Of a stretch of DNA of 64,000 bases, positions 41,601 to 50,402 are shown in pieces. Position 1 is the first letter of the stretch. Each line of letters opens with the position of its first letter. The position numbers and the translations under genes were made by a program. The notes under the pieces are model-generated. The model had not been told where the DNA came from and did no database searches. It was given only the letters and a program-made list of their open reading frames with translations. This stretch comes from JASLDZ01 sp038226305 (lineage in GTDB: Bacteria; Pseudomonadota; Alphaproteobacteria; Caulobacterales; Caulobacteraceae), in the NCBI GenBank assembly GCA_038226305.1, contig JBBRQN010000005.1, positions 1 through 64,000 of the forward strand, in the 5' to 3' direction.

Positions 41601-42578
41601 TCAATGAAGATTACGACGCTTCATAAGCGCCGAACGATCCACCGAACGCACGGACACATCGAATACATCGCCTTCCCGGTTGAGGGTCAGCTCCAGTCGC
41701 GAGCCTGCGACGCCGCCCGCCCAGATGCGGCGCCAGGCGTGGCCGAGGTCGTCCACCGCGCAGCCGTTCACCGCCACGATCACGTCGCCCGCGCGCACCT
41801 CGGCCCGGTCGGCCGGGCCGCCTGCGGCCACGCCCACCACCACCACGTTCTGCCCGGACTCCTGCGCATAGAGCCCCAGCCAAGGTCGGGCGGGGAGGGA
41901 CGAGCGCCCGTGCAGCAGATCGTCCTTCACGGGGGCCAGAAGTTCGGCAGGCACCATCATGTTCACCGTGCGGGTGCGATCGCGTCCGATGGCCTGCTCC
42001 ACCTGCAGGGAGCCGACTCCCAGAAGGTCGCCGTGCGGGCCGATCAGCGCCGCGCCCGACCAGTGCGGGTGGGCGGGCGCGGTGAACAGTGCCTCGTCCA
42101 GGGCGTATTCCCAGTAGCCGGCGAAAGGCTCACGGGCGACGATCTTGGCCTTGGTGGCGTGAGCGCGCCCGCCGCCGCCCGCCACGATCACTGCGTCGTC
42201 CGGCTTGAGGGTGCGCGAGTCGCCGATCGGCAGGGCGGGCAGGTTCAGGGGCTCCAGCGCGTGCACGAGGCCGAACCCGGTGGCGAAGTCGAAGCCCAGT
42301 GCGTGCGCCGGGATGCTACGCCCGTCGTTGGTGGTCAGGATCACGAGGTCGGCCTCGGTCACGAGGTAGCCGATGGTCAGCACCAGCCCCTCCTCGCCGA
42401 TCACCACGCCCGCTCCGGCCCGCTCCACGCCGAGGATGCCGGCGGTGTAGGCGTCGTGCGGAACGCGCGCCTCCAGGGTCACGACCGATTCCAGGGCGCG
42501 ATCGAGGTCGAAGGTCACGCCTGCCTGTGTGGGGCGGCTGGCTTCGGCGACCTGGAGGGCGGAAAACGGTGACGCCAT
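41601..42578 (-). CDS. Trypsin-fold S1C-like protein with PDZ domain, probably catalytically inactive
   Basis: A 325-aa protein laid out like DegP/HtrA: barrel 1, barrel 2, then a PDZ domain (VVVVGVAAGGPADRAEVRAGDVIVAVNG). No signal peptide is seen. Where HtrA has TNNHVV, this has TIGYLV, so the catalytic His is missing. Where HtrA has the Asp in D-x-A-V-L, this has FATGFGLVHA, so Asp is missing. The serine region reads HWSGAALIG instead of GNSGGP. It is likely a pseudoprotease acting as a peptide-binding or scaffold protein. It is divergent from the monooxygenase gene. Confidence 0.8.
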   Translation of the reverse strand: MASPFSALQVAEASRPTQAGVTFDLDRALESVVTLEARVPHDAYTAGILGVERAGAGVVIGEEGLVLTIGYLVTEADLVILTTNDGRSIPAHALGFDFATGFGLVHALEPLNLPALPIGDSRTLKPDDAVIVAGGGGRAHATKAKIVAREPFAGYWEYALDEALFTAPAHPHWSGAALIGPHGDLLGVGSLQVEQAIGRDRTRTVNMMVPAELLAPVKDDLLHGRSSLPARPWLGLYAQESGQNVVVVGVAAGGPADRAEVRAGDVIVAVNGCAVDDLGHAWRRIWAGGVAGSRLELTLNREGDVFDVSVRSVDRSALMKRRNLH

Positions 42579-42715
42579 TGGGGAACGAACTCTCTGCGTG
42601 GGTATCGATATCGTGCGTAGACTTCGGATTTGGTGAGGCGACCTTGCGCTGACAAGCGGCGCGCGCGCTATGCTAACGCTGATCAGACGGCGGCGCCCCG
42701 CTCAGGAGACGATGC

Positions 42716-44209
42716 GTGGAACATTTCGACGTTGTGGTGGTCGGTGCCGGTCTTTCAGGGATCGGCGCGGGCAAGCACCTGCACGACCGCTGCCCCGGCA
42801 AGAGCTATGTCATTCTCGAAGCCCGGGATGCGATCGGCGGCACGTGGGATCTGTTCCGCTATCCCGGCGTGCGCTCCGACAGCGACATGCACACCCTGGG
42901 CTATTCCTTCAAACCGTGGACGCAGGCCAAGGCGCTGGCCGATGGCCCGTCGATCCTCAGCTACGTGCGCGAGACGGCGGTGGAGGAGGGCGTCGATCGC
43001 CACATCCGCTTCCACCACAAGGTGACCCGCGCCGCCTGGTCGAGCGCCGATGCCCGCTGGACGGTGACCTGCGAGCGGCCGGACGCGGCACCCGCCGCCT
43101 TCACATGCAACTTCCTCCTGATGTGCAGCGGCTACTACGCCTACGACAAGGGCTTCACGCCGGACTTCGAGGGGCTGGAAAGCTTCGGCGGCCGCTTCGT
43201 GCACCCGCAGGCCTGGCCACAGGATCTCGACTATTCGGGCAAGCGCGTCGTGGTGATCGGGTCGGGGGCCACGGCGGTGACGCTGGTGCCCGCGATGGCC
43301 CCAACGGCCGGGCACGTCACCATGCTGCAGCGGTCGCCCACCTACGTCGTGTCGCGCCCGGCGGTGGATGCCATGAGCGACTGGCTGCGCAAGCGCCTGC
43401 CCGCCATGACGGCCTACCAGCTGGTGCGCTGGCGCAACGTGCTCCTGCAGATGTTCTTCTACCGGCAGGCCCGCGCCAAGCCCGACGCGGCGAAGAAGCA
43501 GCTGCTCGACCTCGTGCGCACCCACATGGGCCCGGACTACGACGTCGCGACCCACTTCACCCCCCGCTACAAGGTGTGGGACCAGCGGGTGTGTCTGGTT
43601 CCTGACAGCGACCTGTTCGAGGCGATCAAGAGCGGCAAGGCCGAGGTGGTGACCGACACCATCGAGCGGTTCACCCCCACAAGCATCAAGCTCACCTCCG
43701 GCAAGGAGCTGGCGGCGGACGTGGTGGTCTCGGCCACCGGCCTGCGCCTGCTGCCCGTGGGCGGCATGGCGATCGAAGTGGACGGCGCGGCCGTCACACT
43801 GGGCGACACCCTGGCCTACAAGGGCATGATGTTCTCCGGGGTGCCCAACCTCGTGGTCACCTTCGGCTACACCAACGCCTCGTGGACGCTGAAGGCCGAC
43901 CTGACGGCGGAGTACGTCTGCCGCCTGATCAACCACATGGATGCCAAGGGCTACGGCTTCGCCACGCCCCGGCGGCCGTCGGGCAAGGTCGAGGAGAGCC
44001 CGTGGCTGGATTTCTCCTCCGGCTACGTGCAGCGGGCGATGGAGGCCTTCCCCAAGCAGGGGCCCGCCGCTCCGTGGCGTCTGCACCAGAACTACGCCCG
44101 CGACATGATGGAACTGCGTTTCGGCAAGCTCGAGGACGGGGCGCTGCAGTTCACCCGGCGCGGCGCTCCCGCGGTGGCGACGCCCGCGCTCGCCAAGGTG
44201 GCCGCCTAG
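42716..44209 (+). CDS. Flavin-containing Baeyer-Villiger-type monooxygenase (EthA-like)
   Basis: A 497-aa FAD/NADPH enzyme. The FAD motif VVVVGAGLSGIGAGKHL, the Baeyer-Villiger fingerprint F-x-G-x3-H-x3-W as FGGRFVHPQAW, and the NADPH motif VVVIGSGATAV are all present. GTWDLFRYPGVRSDSDMHTLG is typical of the EthA/BVMO group. It would insert oxygen into ketones or oxidise N/S compounds; substrate unknown. AGGAGA precedes GTG 42716. The M28 peptidase ATG follows the stop with no gap. Confidence 0.9.
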   Translation: MEHFDVVVVGAGLSGIGAGKHLHDRCPGKSYVILEARDAIGGTWDLFRYPGVRSDSDMHTLGYSFKPWTQAKALADGPSILSYVRETAVEEGVDRHIRFHHKVTRAAWSSADARWTVTCERPDAAPAAFTCNFLLMCSGYYAYDKGFTPDFEGLESFGGRFVHPQAWPQDLDYSGKRVVVIGSGATAVTLVPAMAPTAGHVTMLQRSPTYVVSRPAVDAMSDWLRKRLPAMTAYQLVRWRNVLLQMFFYRQARAKPDAAKKQLLDLVRTHMGPDYDVATHFTPRYKVWDQRVCLVPDSDLFEAIKSGKAEVVTDTIERFTPTSIKLTSGKELAADVVVSATGLRLLPVGGMAIEVDGAAVTLGDTLAYKGMMFSGVPNLVVTFGYTNASWTLKADLTAEYVCRLINHMDAKGYGFATPRRPSGKVEESPWLDFSSGYVQRAMEAFPKQGPAAPWRLHQNYARDMMELRFGKLEDGALQFTRRGAPAVATPALAKVAA

Positions 44210-45751
44210 ATGCGGCGCGGGGTTGCGAGGCTCGCTCTCGTCTGCGGCCTCGTCGCTGCGGGAGGGGCCGCCGCCGCGCCCCCGGTCTTCAAGGACGCCG
44301 ACACCCGCGCCTGGTGGGCGATCACCGCGCATCTGTCGTCGGACGCGATGGAGGGGCGCGACACCGGTTCCCCGGGCCACGCCCGCGCCGCCCGCTGGGT
44401 CGCCGGCCGGTTCGCCGCTGCCGGGCTCAAGCCCGCGGGCACGCAAGGCTACCTGCAGCCCATCGCCCTGCACGAGGTGAAGGTCGAGCCGGAGGGTACG
44501 AGCTTCTCCGTCTGGCGCGGCGACCGCTCGTCCACGCCGCTACGGTTCCTGCACCAGATTTCGGTGCGCGCCACCGAAGCCCTGCCGGCGACGCTGGAGG
44601 CACCGATGAGCTTCCGCGGCTACTGCTCCGGGGCCGAGATGGGCGCGGACATGCGCGGCAAGATCGCCATCTGCTTCGGCGGGCGCCGCAAGGGCGTGCC
44701 GGGGGGCGGCGAACGGGTCGAGGCGGCTGCGGCGGCGGGCGCCGTGGGCGTGATCGCCATCGACGATCCGGGCTTCACGCTGGAGCCCGCCCGCTGGCCG
44801 GATGCCTACGCCCGCTCGGTCGGCTTCAAGGGCGCCGCCGCCCCCGCCCACGGCGACATGCCCGTGATGCGCGCCAGCCCTTCGGCGTTCGAGACGTTGA
44901 TTGAAGGCTCAGGCCGCAAGGCCGCCGACATCCTGGCGCTCGGGGCCGCGTCGCAGCCCCTGCCCAGCTTCGATTTGCCGGGCACCCTGCACGCCCGCTT
45001 CAAGCTCTCCACCCGCGACTATGACTCGGACAATGTGCTGGGGCTTCTGCCCGGCACCGATCCGGCGCTGGCGCATGAGGTGATCGTGGTCTCCGCCCAC
45101 CTCGACGGCTACGGCTTCGGCGAGCCCGTGGGCGGCGATGGCCTCTACAACGGCGCCTTCGACGATGCGGCCTATGTGGCCACCGTAATCCGCTTGGCCG
45201 AGCAGCGCGCCGACAAGGGCTTTACCCGCCCGGTGCTGTTCGCCGCCTTCACCGGCGAGGAGAAGGGGCTCCTCGGCGCCACCGCCTTCACCCGCGCGCC
45301 CACCGTGCCGAAGGGCGATCTCGCCGCCGACCTGAACCTCGACCAGCTGCGACCGCTGTTCCCGCTGAAAATCCTCACCGTGCACGCAGTGGACGACACT
45401 ACGCTGGGCGACACGGTGCGTGCCGTCGCCACCGCCCGCGGGGTCGCGGTGCGCAAGGATCTGGAGCCCGAGCGCGGGTTGCTGCAGCGCGCCGATCACT
45501 GGCCGTTCCTCAAGATCGGCGTGCCCGCCACCGGCTTCGTGTTCGGCTATGACCCCGGCACGCAGGCGGAGAGCCGTTATCGCGAGTGGTATCAGACCCG
45601 CTACCACCGCCCCCAGGACGACCTAACCCAGCCCTTCGAGCCGCAGGCCGCGCGTGACTTCAACAGCTTCTTCTACGCCCTGACGCAGGCCGTGGCGGAC
45701 GGCCCCGCCCGCCCGACCTTCAATCCCGGCAGCCCCCTGGCCCCAAAGTAG
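44210..45751 (+). CDS. Exported M28-family zinc peptidase with PA insert
   Basis: A 513-aa protein with a signal peptide (MRRGVARLALVCGLVAAGGA). A PA-like domain (about 130-235) precedes the co-catalytic dizinc core. The ligands are visible as VSAHLDG (His), NGAFDDAA (bridging Asp), FTGEEKG (catalytic and metal Glu), NLDQLRP (Asp) and RYHRPQDD (His). All positions expected for an aminopeptidase or carboxypeptidase of this family are intact. It is probably periplasmic or secreted. It follows the monooxygenase gene with no gap and is convergent with another exported peptidase. Confidence 0.88.
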   Translation: MRRGVARLALVCGLVAAGGAAAAPPVFKDADTRAWWAITAHLSSDAMEGRDTGSPGHARAARWVAGRFAAAGLKPAGTQGYLQPIALHEVKVEPEGTSFSVWRGDRSSTPLRFLHQISVRATEALPATLEAPMSFRGYCSGAEMGADMRGKIAICFGGRRKGVPGGGERVEAAAAAGAVGVIAIDDPGFTLEPARWPDAYARSVGFKGAAAPAHGDMPVMRASPSAFETLIEGSGRKAADILALGAASQPLPSFDLPGTLHARFKLSTRDYDSDNVLGLLPGTDPALAHEVIVVSAHLDGYGFGEPVGGDGLYNGAFDDAAYVATVIRLAEQRADKGFTRPVLFAAFTGEEKGLLGATAFTRAPTVPKGDLAADLNLDQLRPLFPLKILTVHAVDDTTLGDTVRAVATARGVAVRKDLEPERGLLQRADHWPFLKIGVPATGFVFGYDPGTQAESRYREWYQTRYHRPQDDLTQPFEPQAARDFNSFFYALTQAVADGPARPTFNPGSPLAPK

Positions 45752-45760
45752 CTGACCCGC

Positions 45761-47011
45761 TCAGCCGAACGGCCGGTCCAGGCTCGTAGGCGGGGTGGAG
45801 AAGAATACCGGCCCGGCTTCGGTCATGTGGAAGCAGTCCTCTAGCCGCACGCCGAACTCGCCCGGGATGTAGAGGCCGGGTTCGTTGGAGAAGCACATGC
45901 CGGGGGCCAGCCGCGTGGTCTCGCCGTGGACGAGGTTCACGGGCTCGTGGCCGTCCAGCCCGATGCCGTGGCCGGTGCGGTGCGAGAGGCCCGGCAGGGT
46001 CTCGCCCGGTCCGTAGCCGAGGGAGGTGTAGTAGCCGCGCACGGCGTCATCCACGGACCCTGCCTGGGCGCCGACCTTCGCGGCCTGGAAGGCGATCTCC
46101 TGCCCTCGACGCACCTGATCCCAAACCTGCCGCTGGCGCTTGGTGGGGTCACCGAGCACGAAGGTGCGCGACACGTCGGACTGGTAGCCGAAGACGTTGC
46201 AGCCGCAGTCCATCAAGACGATCCCGCCTTCGGTGGCGACCTGCGGCTGGCCGGTGCCGTGGGGGTATGCTGCGGCGGGGCCGAGGAGCACGAGGCTGAA
46301 CTCCACCTCGCCGCCGAGCGCGATGGTCTCGCGGCTCATGATGCGCGCGATGTCGCCGTTGCTCATGCCGGGCTTCACCTGCGGATAGGTGCGGCGGTAG
46401 CCGGCGATGGTGATGTCGGTGGCGAGCTGCATCAGGGCGAGCTCTGATGGCGACTTGATCATGCGGCAGGGACGGGTGATCGGGTCGCCTGATTGCGCCT
46501 TCAACCCCGGCGCGGCCTTCAGCAGGCGCTCGGCCACGAACCAGCGTGTGGTCTCCTCGAAGGCGACCGGGCCGTTGCCGAGGCCCCTGGACCTAAGCCA
46601 GTCGGCGGCCACCGCCATCGCATCCTGATCCTCGTGCCACGGGCGCACCACGGCGGGGATGTGCAGGCTCTCGCGGACCGAGGGCTCCTCGAAGTGCGGC
46701 GTGACCAGGAGCGGCTCGCCCGTCTGCGGGATCACCACGACCGTCGGCCGCTCGCTGCGATGCCAGCGCACGCCGGTAAAGTAGATCATCGCCGCACCCG
46801 GCTCGATCACCAGCGCCTTGACGCCCTGCGCCTGCATCAGCCGCTGCGCCTTGGCGATGCGGGCCAACACCTCGGAGACCGGGATGGGCGACGCACCCGC
46901 CGTCATCTTCGCCGATGGGCCGGGCGCCTGCGCCGCTGCGCTCGCTATGCCCAGCCCCGCCGTGCCCAGCCCCGCCACGCCCGCCAGGGCCGCTCTCCGC
47001 GTCATCGCCAT
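45761..47011 (-). CDS. Exported M24-family Xaa-Pro aminopeptidase/dipeptidase
   Basis: A 416-aa protein with a twin-arginine leader (MAMTRRAALAGVAGLGTAGL). The N-terminal creatinase-like domain (to about 190) precedes the pita-bread catalytic domain. All five metal ligands are seen: Asp in LMDCGCN, Asp in SDVSRTF, His in TGHGIGLDGHE, Glu in SNEPGLY and Glu in RLEDCFH. It removes residues adjacent to proline. Export by Tat fits a metalloenzyme folded before secretion. GGAG lies 8-10 bases before ATG 47011. Confidence 0.88.
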   Translation of the reverse strand: MAMTRRAALAGVAGLGTAGLGIASAAAQAPGPSAKMTAGASPIPVSEVLARIAKAQRLMQAQGVKALVIEPGAAMIYFTGVRWHRSERPTVVVIPQTGEPLLVTPHFEEPSVRESLHIPAVVRPWHEDQDAMAVAADWLRSRGLGNGPVAFEETTRWFVAERLLKAAPGLKAQSGDPITRPCRMIKSPSELALMQLATDITIAGYRRTYPQVKPGMSNGDIARIMSRETIALGGEVEFSLVLLGPAAAYPHGTGQPQVATEGGIVLMDCGCNVFGYQSDVSRTFVLGDPTKRQRQVWDQVRRGQEIAFQAAKVGAQAGSVDDAVRGYYTSLGYGPGETLPGLSHRTGHGIGLDGHEPVNLVHGETTRLAPGMCFSNEPGLYIPGEFGVRLEDCFHMTEAGPVFFSTPPTSLDRPFG

Positions 47012-47137
47012 GCTGCGCGCTCCCCGTTCGTCGAATCCGCCTGCGTCATCGCGCCCATACAACCACGCCCGGCGACATTTGCGAGTGCGGTGCAATACGG
47101 CCTAGCTTGATCGACGCCAGCCCCCGGAGACACGCCC

Positions 47138-47725
47138 ATGCCCAGCCCCGTGCGCACCCTGCTCGCCGGCGTCCTCGGTGCGCTGGCGATGTTCGTCTGG
47201 ACGGCGGTGGCGCACATGGCGACGCCGCTGGGCTCCACCGGTTTCAGCCAGGTTCCCAACGAGGCGGTTCCCGCCGCCGCCCTGCAGGCTTCGATCGGAC
47301 CGAAGGCGGGGCTCTATCTCTTCCCCTGGACCGACCCGAAGAACCGCGATGCGGAGAAGATCTACGAGGAGAAGGCCAAGACAATGCCCACGGGCTTCCT
47401 CGTCTACCATCCCCCGGGCAAGGGCACGATGATGACGGGCGGCACGCTGGGGTCCGAATTCGCCAAGCAGCTGGTCTGCAGCCTGCTCGCCGCGTTTCTG
47501 CTGGCGCAGGCGACGATGCTCAGCGCCTACGCCGCGCGGGTGGCGTTCGTGGCGGCGATTGGGGTGGCGGCTGCGCTCACCACCAACGGCTCCTACGCCA
47601 TCTGGTACGGCTTCCCGACCGACTTCACCCTGGCCGCCATGTTCACCGACTTCGTGTCGTACCTCGTGGCGGGGCTGGTGATCGCGGGCCTGGTGAAGCC
47701 GCCGCGGTCGATCCTGTCGCGCTGA
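47138..47725 (+). CDS. Membrane protein of unknown function
   Basis: A 195-aa protein with four predicted membrane spans: residues about 5-28, 105-125, 130-150 and 160-185. A periplasmic loop between the first two carries GLYLFPWTDPKNRD and TGFLVYHPPG. A conserved-looking NGSYAIWYGFPTDFTLA segment lies between the last spans. Similar proteins appear as hypothetical membrane proteins in Caulobacterales. No enzymatic motif is seen. It is divergent from the M24 peptidase gene. Confidence 0.6.
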   Translation: MPSPVRTLLAGVLGALAMFVWTAVAHMATPLGSTGFSQVPNEAVPAAALQASIGPKAGLYLFPWTDPKNRDAEKIYEEKAKTMPTGFLVYHPPGKGTMMTGGTLGSEFAKQLVCSLLAAFLLAQATMLSAYAARVAFVAAIGVAAALTTNGSYAIWYGFPTDFTLAAMFTDFVSYLVAGLVIAGLVKPPRSILSR

Positions 47726-47864
47726 GGCCGCGCGCTCCGCGATCCAGCGCCTTACCGCGATTTAACGCGCCCCTCCGCATCCGCAGGGCAAGGTCGCGGC
47801 CTCTTCCCAGTGAAGGCGCCCGCAACCGTGGAGCGCCGCCGATCCAACCGGAGGCTTTTTCGCC

Positions 47865-48287
47865 ATGCACGAAGGTTTCGTTCCCCTCGTCTTCTTCACC
47901 TTCCTCGCCGTCGTCATCGTGGTGCCGCAGATCCTGAAATCGCGGGACCGCCAACGCATGTACGAGGTGATGCGCGCCGCCTACGAGAAGGGACAGCCCG
48001 TCCCGCCCGACATGATGGCGGCCATGACCAGCCGCGAACGCGACGTCGAGGAGGCTTACTACGCAACGCCCGTGATGCAGTCGCACCGCGACCTGCGCCG
48101 GGGCATCGTGTGGCTTTCCATCGGTGTCGGCCTCTTCGTCATCGGCGGCCTGTTCTACGCCGGCCTCTACAACGACGGGGGCGCTGCCGAGACGGCGATG
48201 ACCTTCGGAGCCGTCGGGGCGATCCCGTTCTGCATCGGGCTGGCGTTCCTGGCCCTGTGGTTCTTCACCCGCGGGTCGCGTCGCTGA
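47865..48287 (+). CDS. DUF6249-like small membrane protein
   Basis: A 140-aa protein. The N-terminal span (FVPLVFFTFLAVVIVVPQIL) is followed by a cytoplasmic helix SRDRQRMYEVMRAAYEKGQPVPPDMM and then two C-terminal spans. The 'RQxxYExxRxAxEKGQPxPxxx' stretch is characteristic of DUF6249-type proteins, usually found beside ECF sigma factors. GGAGG precedes ATG 47865. It is followed after 56 bases by the sigma factor, suggesting a three-gene unit. Confidence 0.65.
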   Translation: MHEGFVPLVFFTFLAVVIVVPQILKSRDRQRMYEVMRAAYEKGQPVPPDMMAAMTSRERDVEEAYYATPVMQSHRDLRRGIVWLSIGVGLFVIGGLFYAGLYNDGGAAETAMTFGAVGAIPFCIGLAFLALWFFTRGSRR

Positions 48288-48343
48288 TCCGCTAGCCGCC
48301 CGGCCTTCTCCGCCCCGCGTTCCACCGTTCACCCGGACCCCAC

Positions 48344-49003
48344 TTGCCCGAACCCTTCAACCCCTCCGCCCGGAAGGCGGCGCCGATCCCCGGTGCCGCT
48401 CGACGGCCCCTGCCGGCCCTGCCGGACATGGAGCTCGTCGTCCTGGCGCAGCAGGGCTCGCGCTCGGCCTTCGGGGAACTGGTGCGAAGGCATGGATCGC
48501 CCGTGCGGGTGCTGCTGCGCCGGATGGGGGCCGACCCAGCCACCGCCGACGACGTGGCGCAGGACGCTTTCCTGATCGCCTATGAGCGCATCGGGGAGTT
48601 TCGGGGGGAGGGCGGTTTCTGCCCCTGGGTCCGCCGGATCGCGGCCCGGCTCTACGTGAAGCGGTGGCGCAAGGGCTCCCGGCTCGAGTCCCTGGACGAA
48701 GACGAGCTCGAAATGCAGGCGGCCCGAATGGATCAGGGGCCCGATGGGCGGCCGGACCAGCGGATCGACCTGGAGGCGGCGCTGGCCGGGCTGTCGGCGC
48801 CGGAACGGGTGTGCGTGTCCCTTTGCTACGGGGCCGGGCTCACCCATGTGGAAGTTGCGGAGGCCCTCGGCTCTCCGGTCGGCACAGTAAAGTCCCACGT
48901 CAAACGTGGGCTCGAGAAGCTGAGAGCGCGCATGGGCGTCGAGATATCCGACGCCCCCCCGCCCCCCGGCCCTCGACAGACGGAGACCCGGGCTCATGGC
49001 TGA
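48344..49003 (+). CDS. ECF-family RNA polymerase sigma factor
   Basis: A 219-aa sigma factor. Region 2 is seen in QGSRSAFGELVRRHGSP, then DDVAQDAFLIAYERIGEFRG with the core-binding and -10 recognition helices. Region 4 is LSAPERVCVSLCYGAGLTHV with the helix-turn-helix VAEALGSPVGTVKSHVKRGLEK. TTG 48344 is used; ATG 48428 would remove a Pro/Ala-rich leader without touching domain 2. It overlaps the next gene by 8 bases, the usual arrangement of a sigma/anti-sigma pair. Confidence 0.9.
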   Translation: MPEPFNPSARKAAPIPGAARRPLPALPDMELVVLAQQGSRSAFGELVRRHGSPVRVLLRRMGADPATADDVAQDAFLIAYERIGEFRGEGGFCPWVRRIAARLYVKRWRKGSRLESLDEDELEMQAARMDQGPDGRPDQRIDLEAALAGLSAPERVCVSLCYGAGLTHVEVAEALGSPVGTVKSHVKRGLEKLRARMGVEISDAPPPPGPRQTETRAHG

Positions 49004-49376
49004 CCCCTCCTTTGAACACGCGCTGCACCGGCTGTTCCAGGAAAGCCCGAACCTGCCCGACGCCCCCCTGTTCGCCGCCCGGATCGAGGCGAAGCTCGAG
49101 CGGGAGTGGACGATGCGGCGCCTGCTGATCGGGGCGGGCGGGGCCGCGGCGGGGGTGCTGGTCACCTGGCAGGTCATGGGCTCCAGCGTGGTGACGCGGA
49201 TCATGGGCGCGGTGGAACTCCCGACCGACGCCCTGGCGCGCCAGAACGATGTGCTCCGCGTTTCAGCCGGCGTGCTGCAGCAGTTGCCTTACTCCGGCGA
49301 AGTGGTGTGGCTGGTGGGTGGGCTGGTGCTTCTCGCCGCCGGGTTCTTGGCGACGCGGGCGGCGGATCAGTTCTAA
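48996..49376 (+). CDS. Probable membrane anti-sigma factor, non-canonical
   Basis: A 126-aa protein whose ATG overlaps the sigma factor's 3' end by 8 bases. The cytoplasmic N terminus (about 40 residues, SFEHALHRLFQESPNLPDAP) is followed by a span at about 44-60, a short loop and a second span at about 100-120. There is no HxxxCxxC zinc anti-sigma motif. Assignment rests on position and topology; regulatory partner is inferred to be the upstream sigma factor. Confidence 0.55.
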   Translation: MADPSFEHALHRLFQESPNLPDAPLFAARIEAKLEREWTMRRLLIGAGGAAAGVLVTWQVMGSSVVTRIMGAVELPTDALARQNDVLRVSAGVLQQLPYSGEVVWLVGGLVLLAAGFLATRAADQF

Positions 49377-49433
49377 GGGTTCGCAATGCTGGGGTGCGGG
49401 GAGTAATCCTCCCGCCGCCCCGGCGTGCCCTGC

Positions 49434-49450
49434 GGGGTCGTCCCCTTTTT
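49434..49450 (+). terminator. Short GC stem followed by T-run before panB
   Basis: GGGG-TCGT-CCCC followed by TTTTT lies after the sigma/anti-sigma genes, 10 bases before panB. It looks like a minimal intrinsic terminator, although the stem is only 4 bp. Confidence 0.35.
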
Positions 49451-49460
49451 CGAGTTTCCC

Positions 49461-50345
49461 ATGTCCGCCCAGCGTCAAGAGGCCGCGTCCGTATCTGGCC
49501 GGCGGCTCTCCGCCCCCGACATCACCGCCCGCAAGGGGGGTGAGCCCTTGGTGTGCCTCACGGCCTACACCGCCCCGATGGCCGACATACTGGATGCGCA
49601 CTGCGAGGTGCTGCTGGTGGGCGACAGCGTCGGCATGGTCGTGCACGGCCTGCCCAACACGGTGGGCGTCACGCTGGAGATGATGATCCTGCACGGCCAG
49701 GCGGTCATGCGTGGCTCGCGCCGGGCGATGGTGGTGATCGACCTGCCGTTCGGCTCCTACGAGGCCTCGCCCGAGGTCGCCTACGCCAACGCCGCGCGGG
49801 TGATGAAGGAGACGGGAGCCCACGCGGTGAAGGTGGAGAGCGGCCCCACAGTGCCCGACACCATCCGCTATCTCGTGCAGCGCGGCGTTCCCGTGATGGG
49901 GCACGTGGGCCTGCGCCCGCAGGCGGTGCTGACAGACGGCGGCTTCAAGGCCAAGGGCCGGACCGAGGCCGAGCGCGAGCGGGTTCTGGCGGAGGCGCTG
50001 GCCACCGAGGCGGCAGGCGCCTTCTGCATCGTTGTGGAGGGGGTGGCCGAGGGGCTGGCGCGCGACATCACCACGGCCCTGAAGGTGCCCACCATCGGCA
50101 TCGGGGCCTCGGCGGGGTGCGACGGACAAATTCTGGTCACCGACGACATGCTTGGTCTCTTCGACTGGACGCCGAAGTTCGTGCGGCGCTACGGCGAGCT
50201 TCGCCGGCACATCGACGAAGCGGTGGGGGCCTATGCGGGGGATGTTCGATCGCGCGCGTTCCCGGCGGCGGCCGAAACCTACTTCGCCAAGCCTGTGGAA
50301 CCCGCCGCAAGCCTCGCGTTGCCGCCGGGCGACCATGCGCTATAG
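49461..50345 (+). CDS. panB: 3-methyl-2-oxobutanoate hydroxymethyltransferase
   Basis: A 294-aa PanB that makes ketopantoate from 2-oxoisovalerate and methylene-THF, the first step to pantothenate and CoA. The (beta/alpha)8 barrel signatures are LTAYTAPMA, LLVGDSVGMVVHG with the metal-binding Asp, AVKVESG, VPVMGHVGLRPQ, and IVVEGV followed by PTIGIGASAGCDGQ. Length is normal. panC is not adjacent. The next gene starts 57 bases on. Confidence 0.95.
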   Translation: MSAQRQEAASVSGRRLSAPDITARKGGEPLVCLTAYTAPMADILDAHCEVLLVGDSVGMVVHGLPNTVGVTLEMMILHGQAVMRGSRRAMVVIDLPFGSYEASPEVAYANAARVMKETGAHAVKVESGPTVPDTIRYLVQRGVPVMGHVGLRPQAVLTDGGFKAKGRTEAERERVLAEALATEAAGAFCIVVEGVAEGLARDITTALKVPTIGIGASAGCDGQILVTDDMLGLFDWTPKFVRRYGELRRHIDEAVGAYAGDVRSRAFPAAAETYFAKPVEPAASLALPPGDHAL

Positions 50346-50402
50346 GTTGCCCACCCGTTTCCCCCGCCTGCTGCCGGAGCGCCTTCTCCTCGTGACTCTC
50401 TC

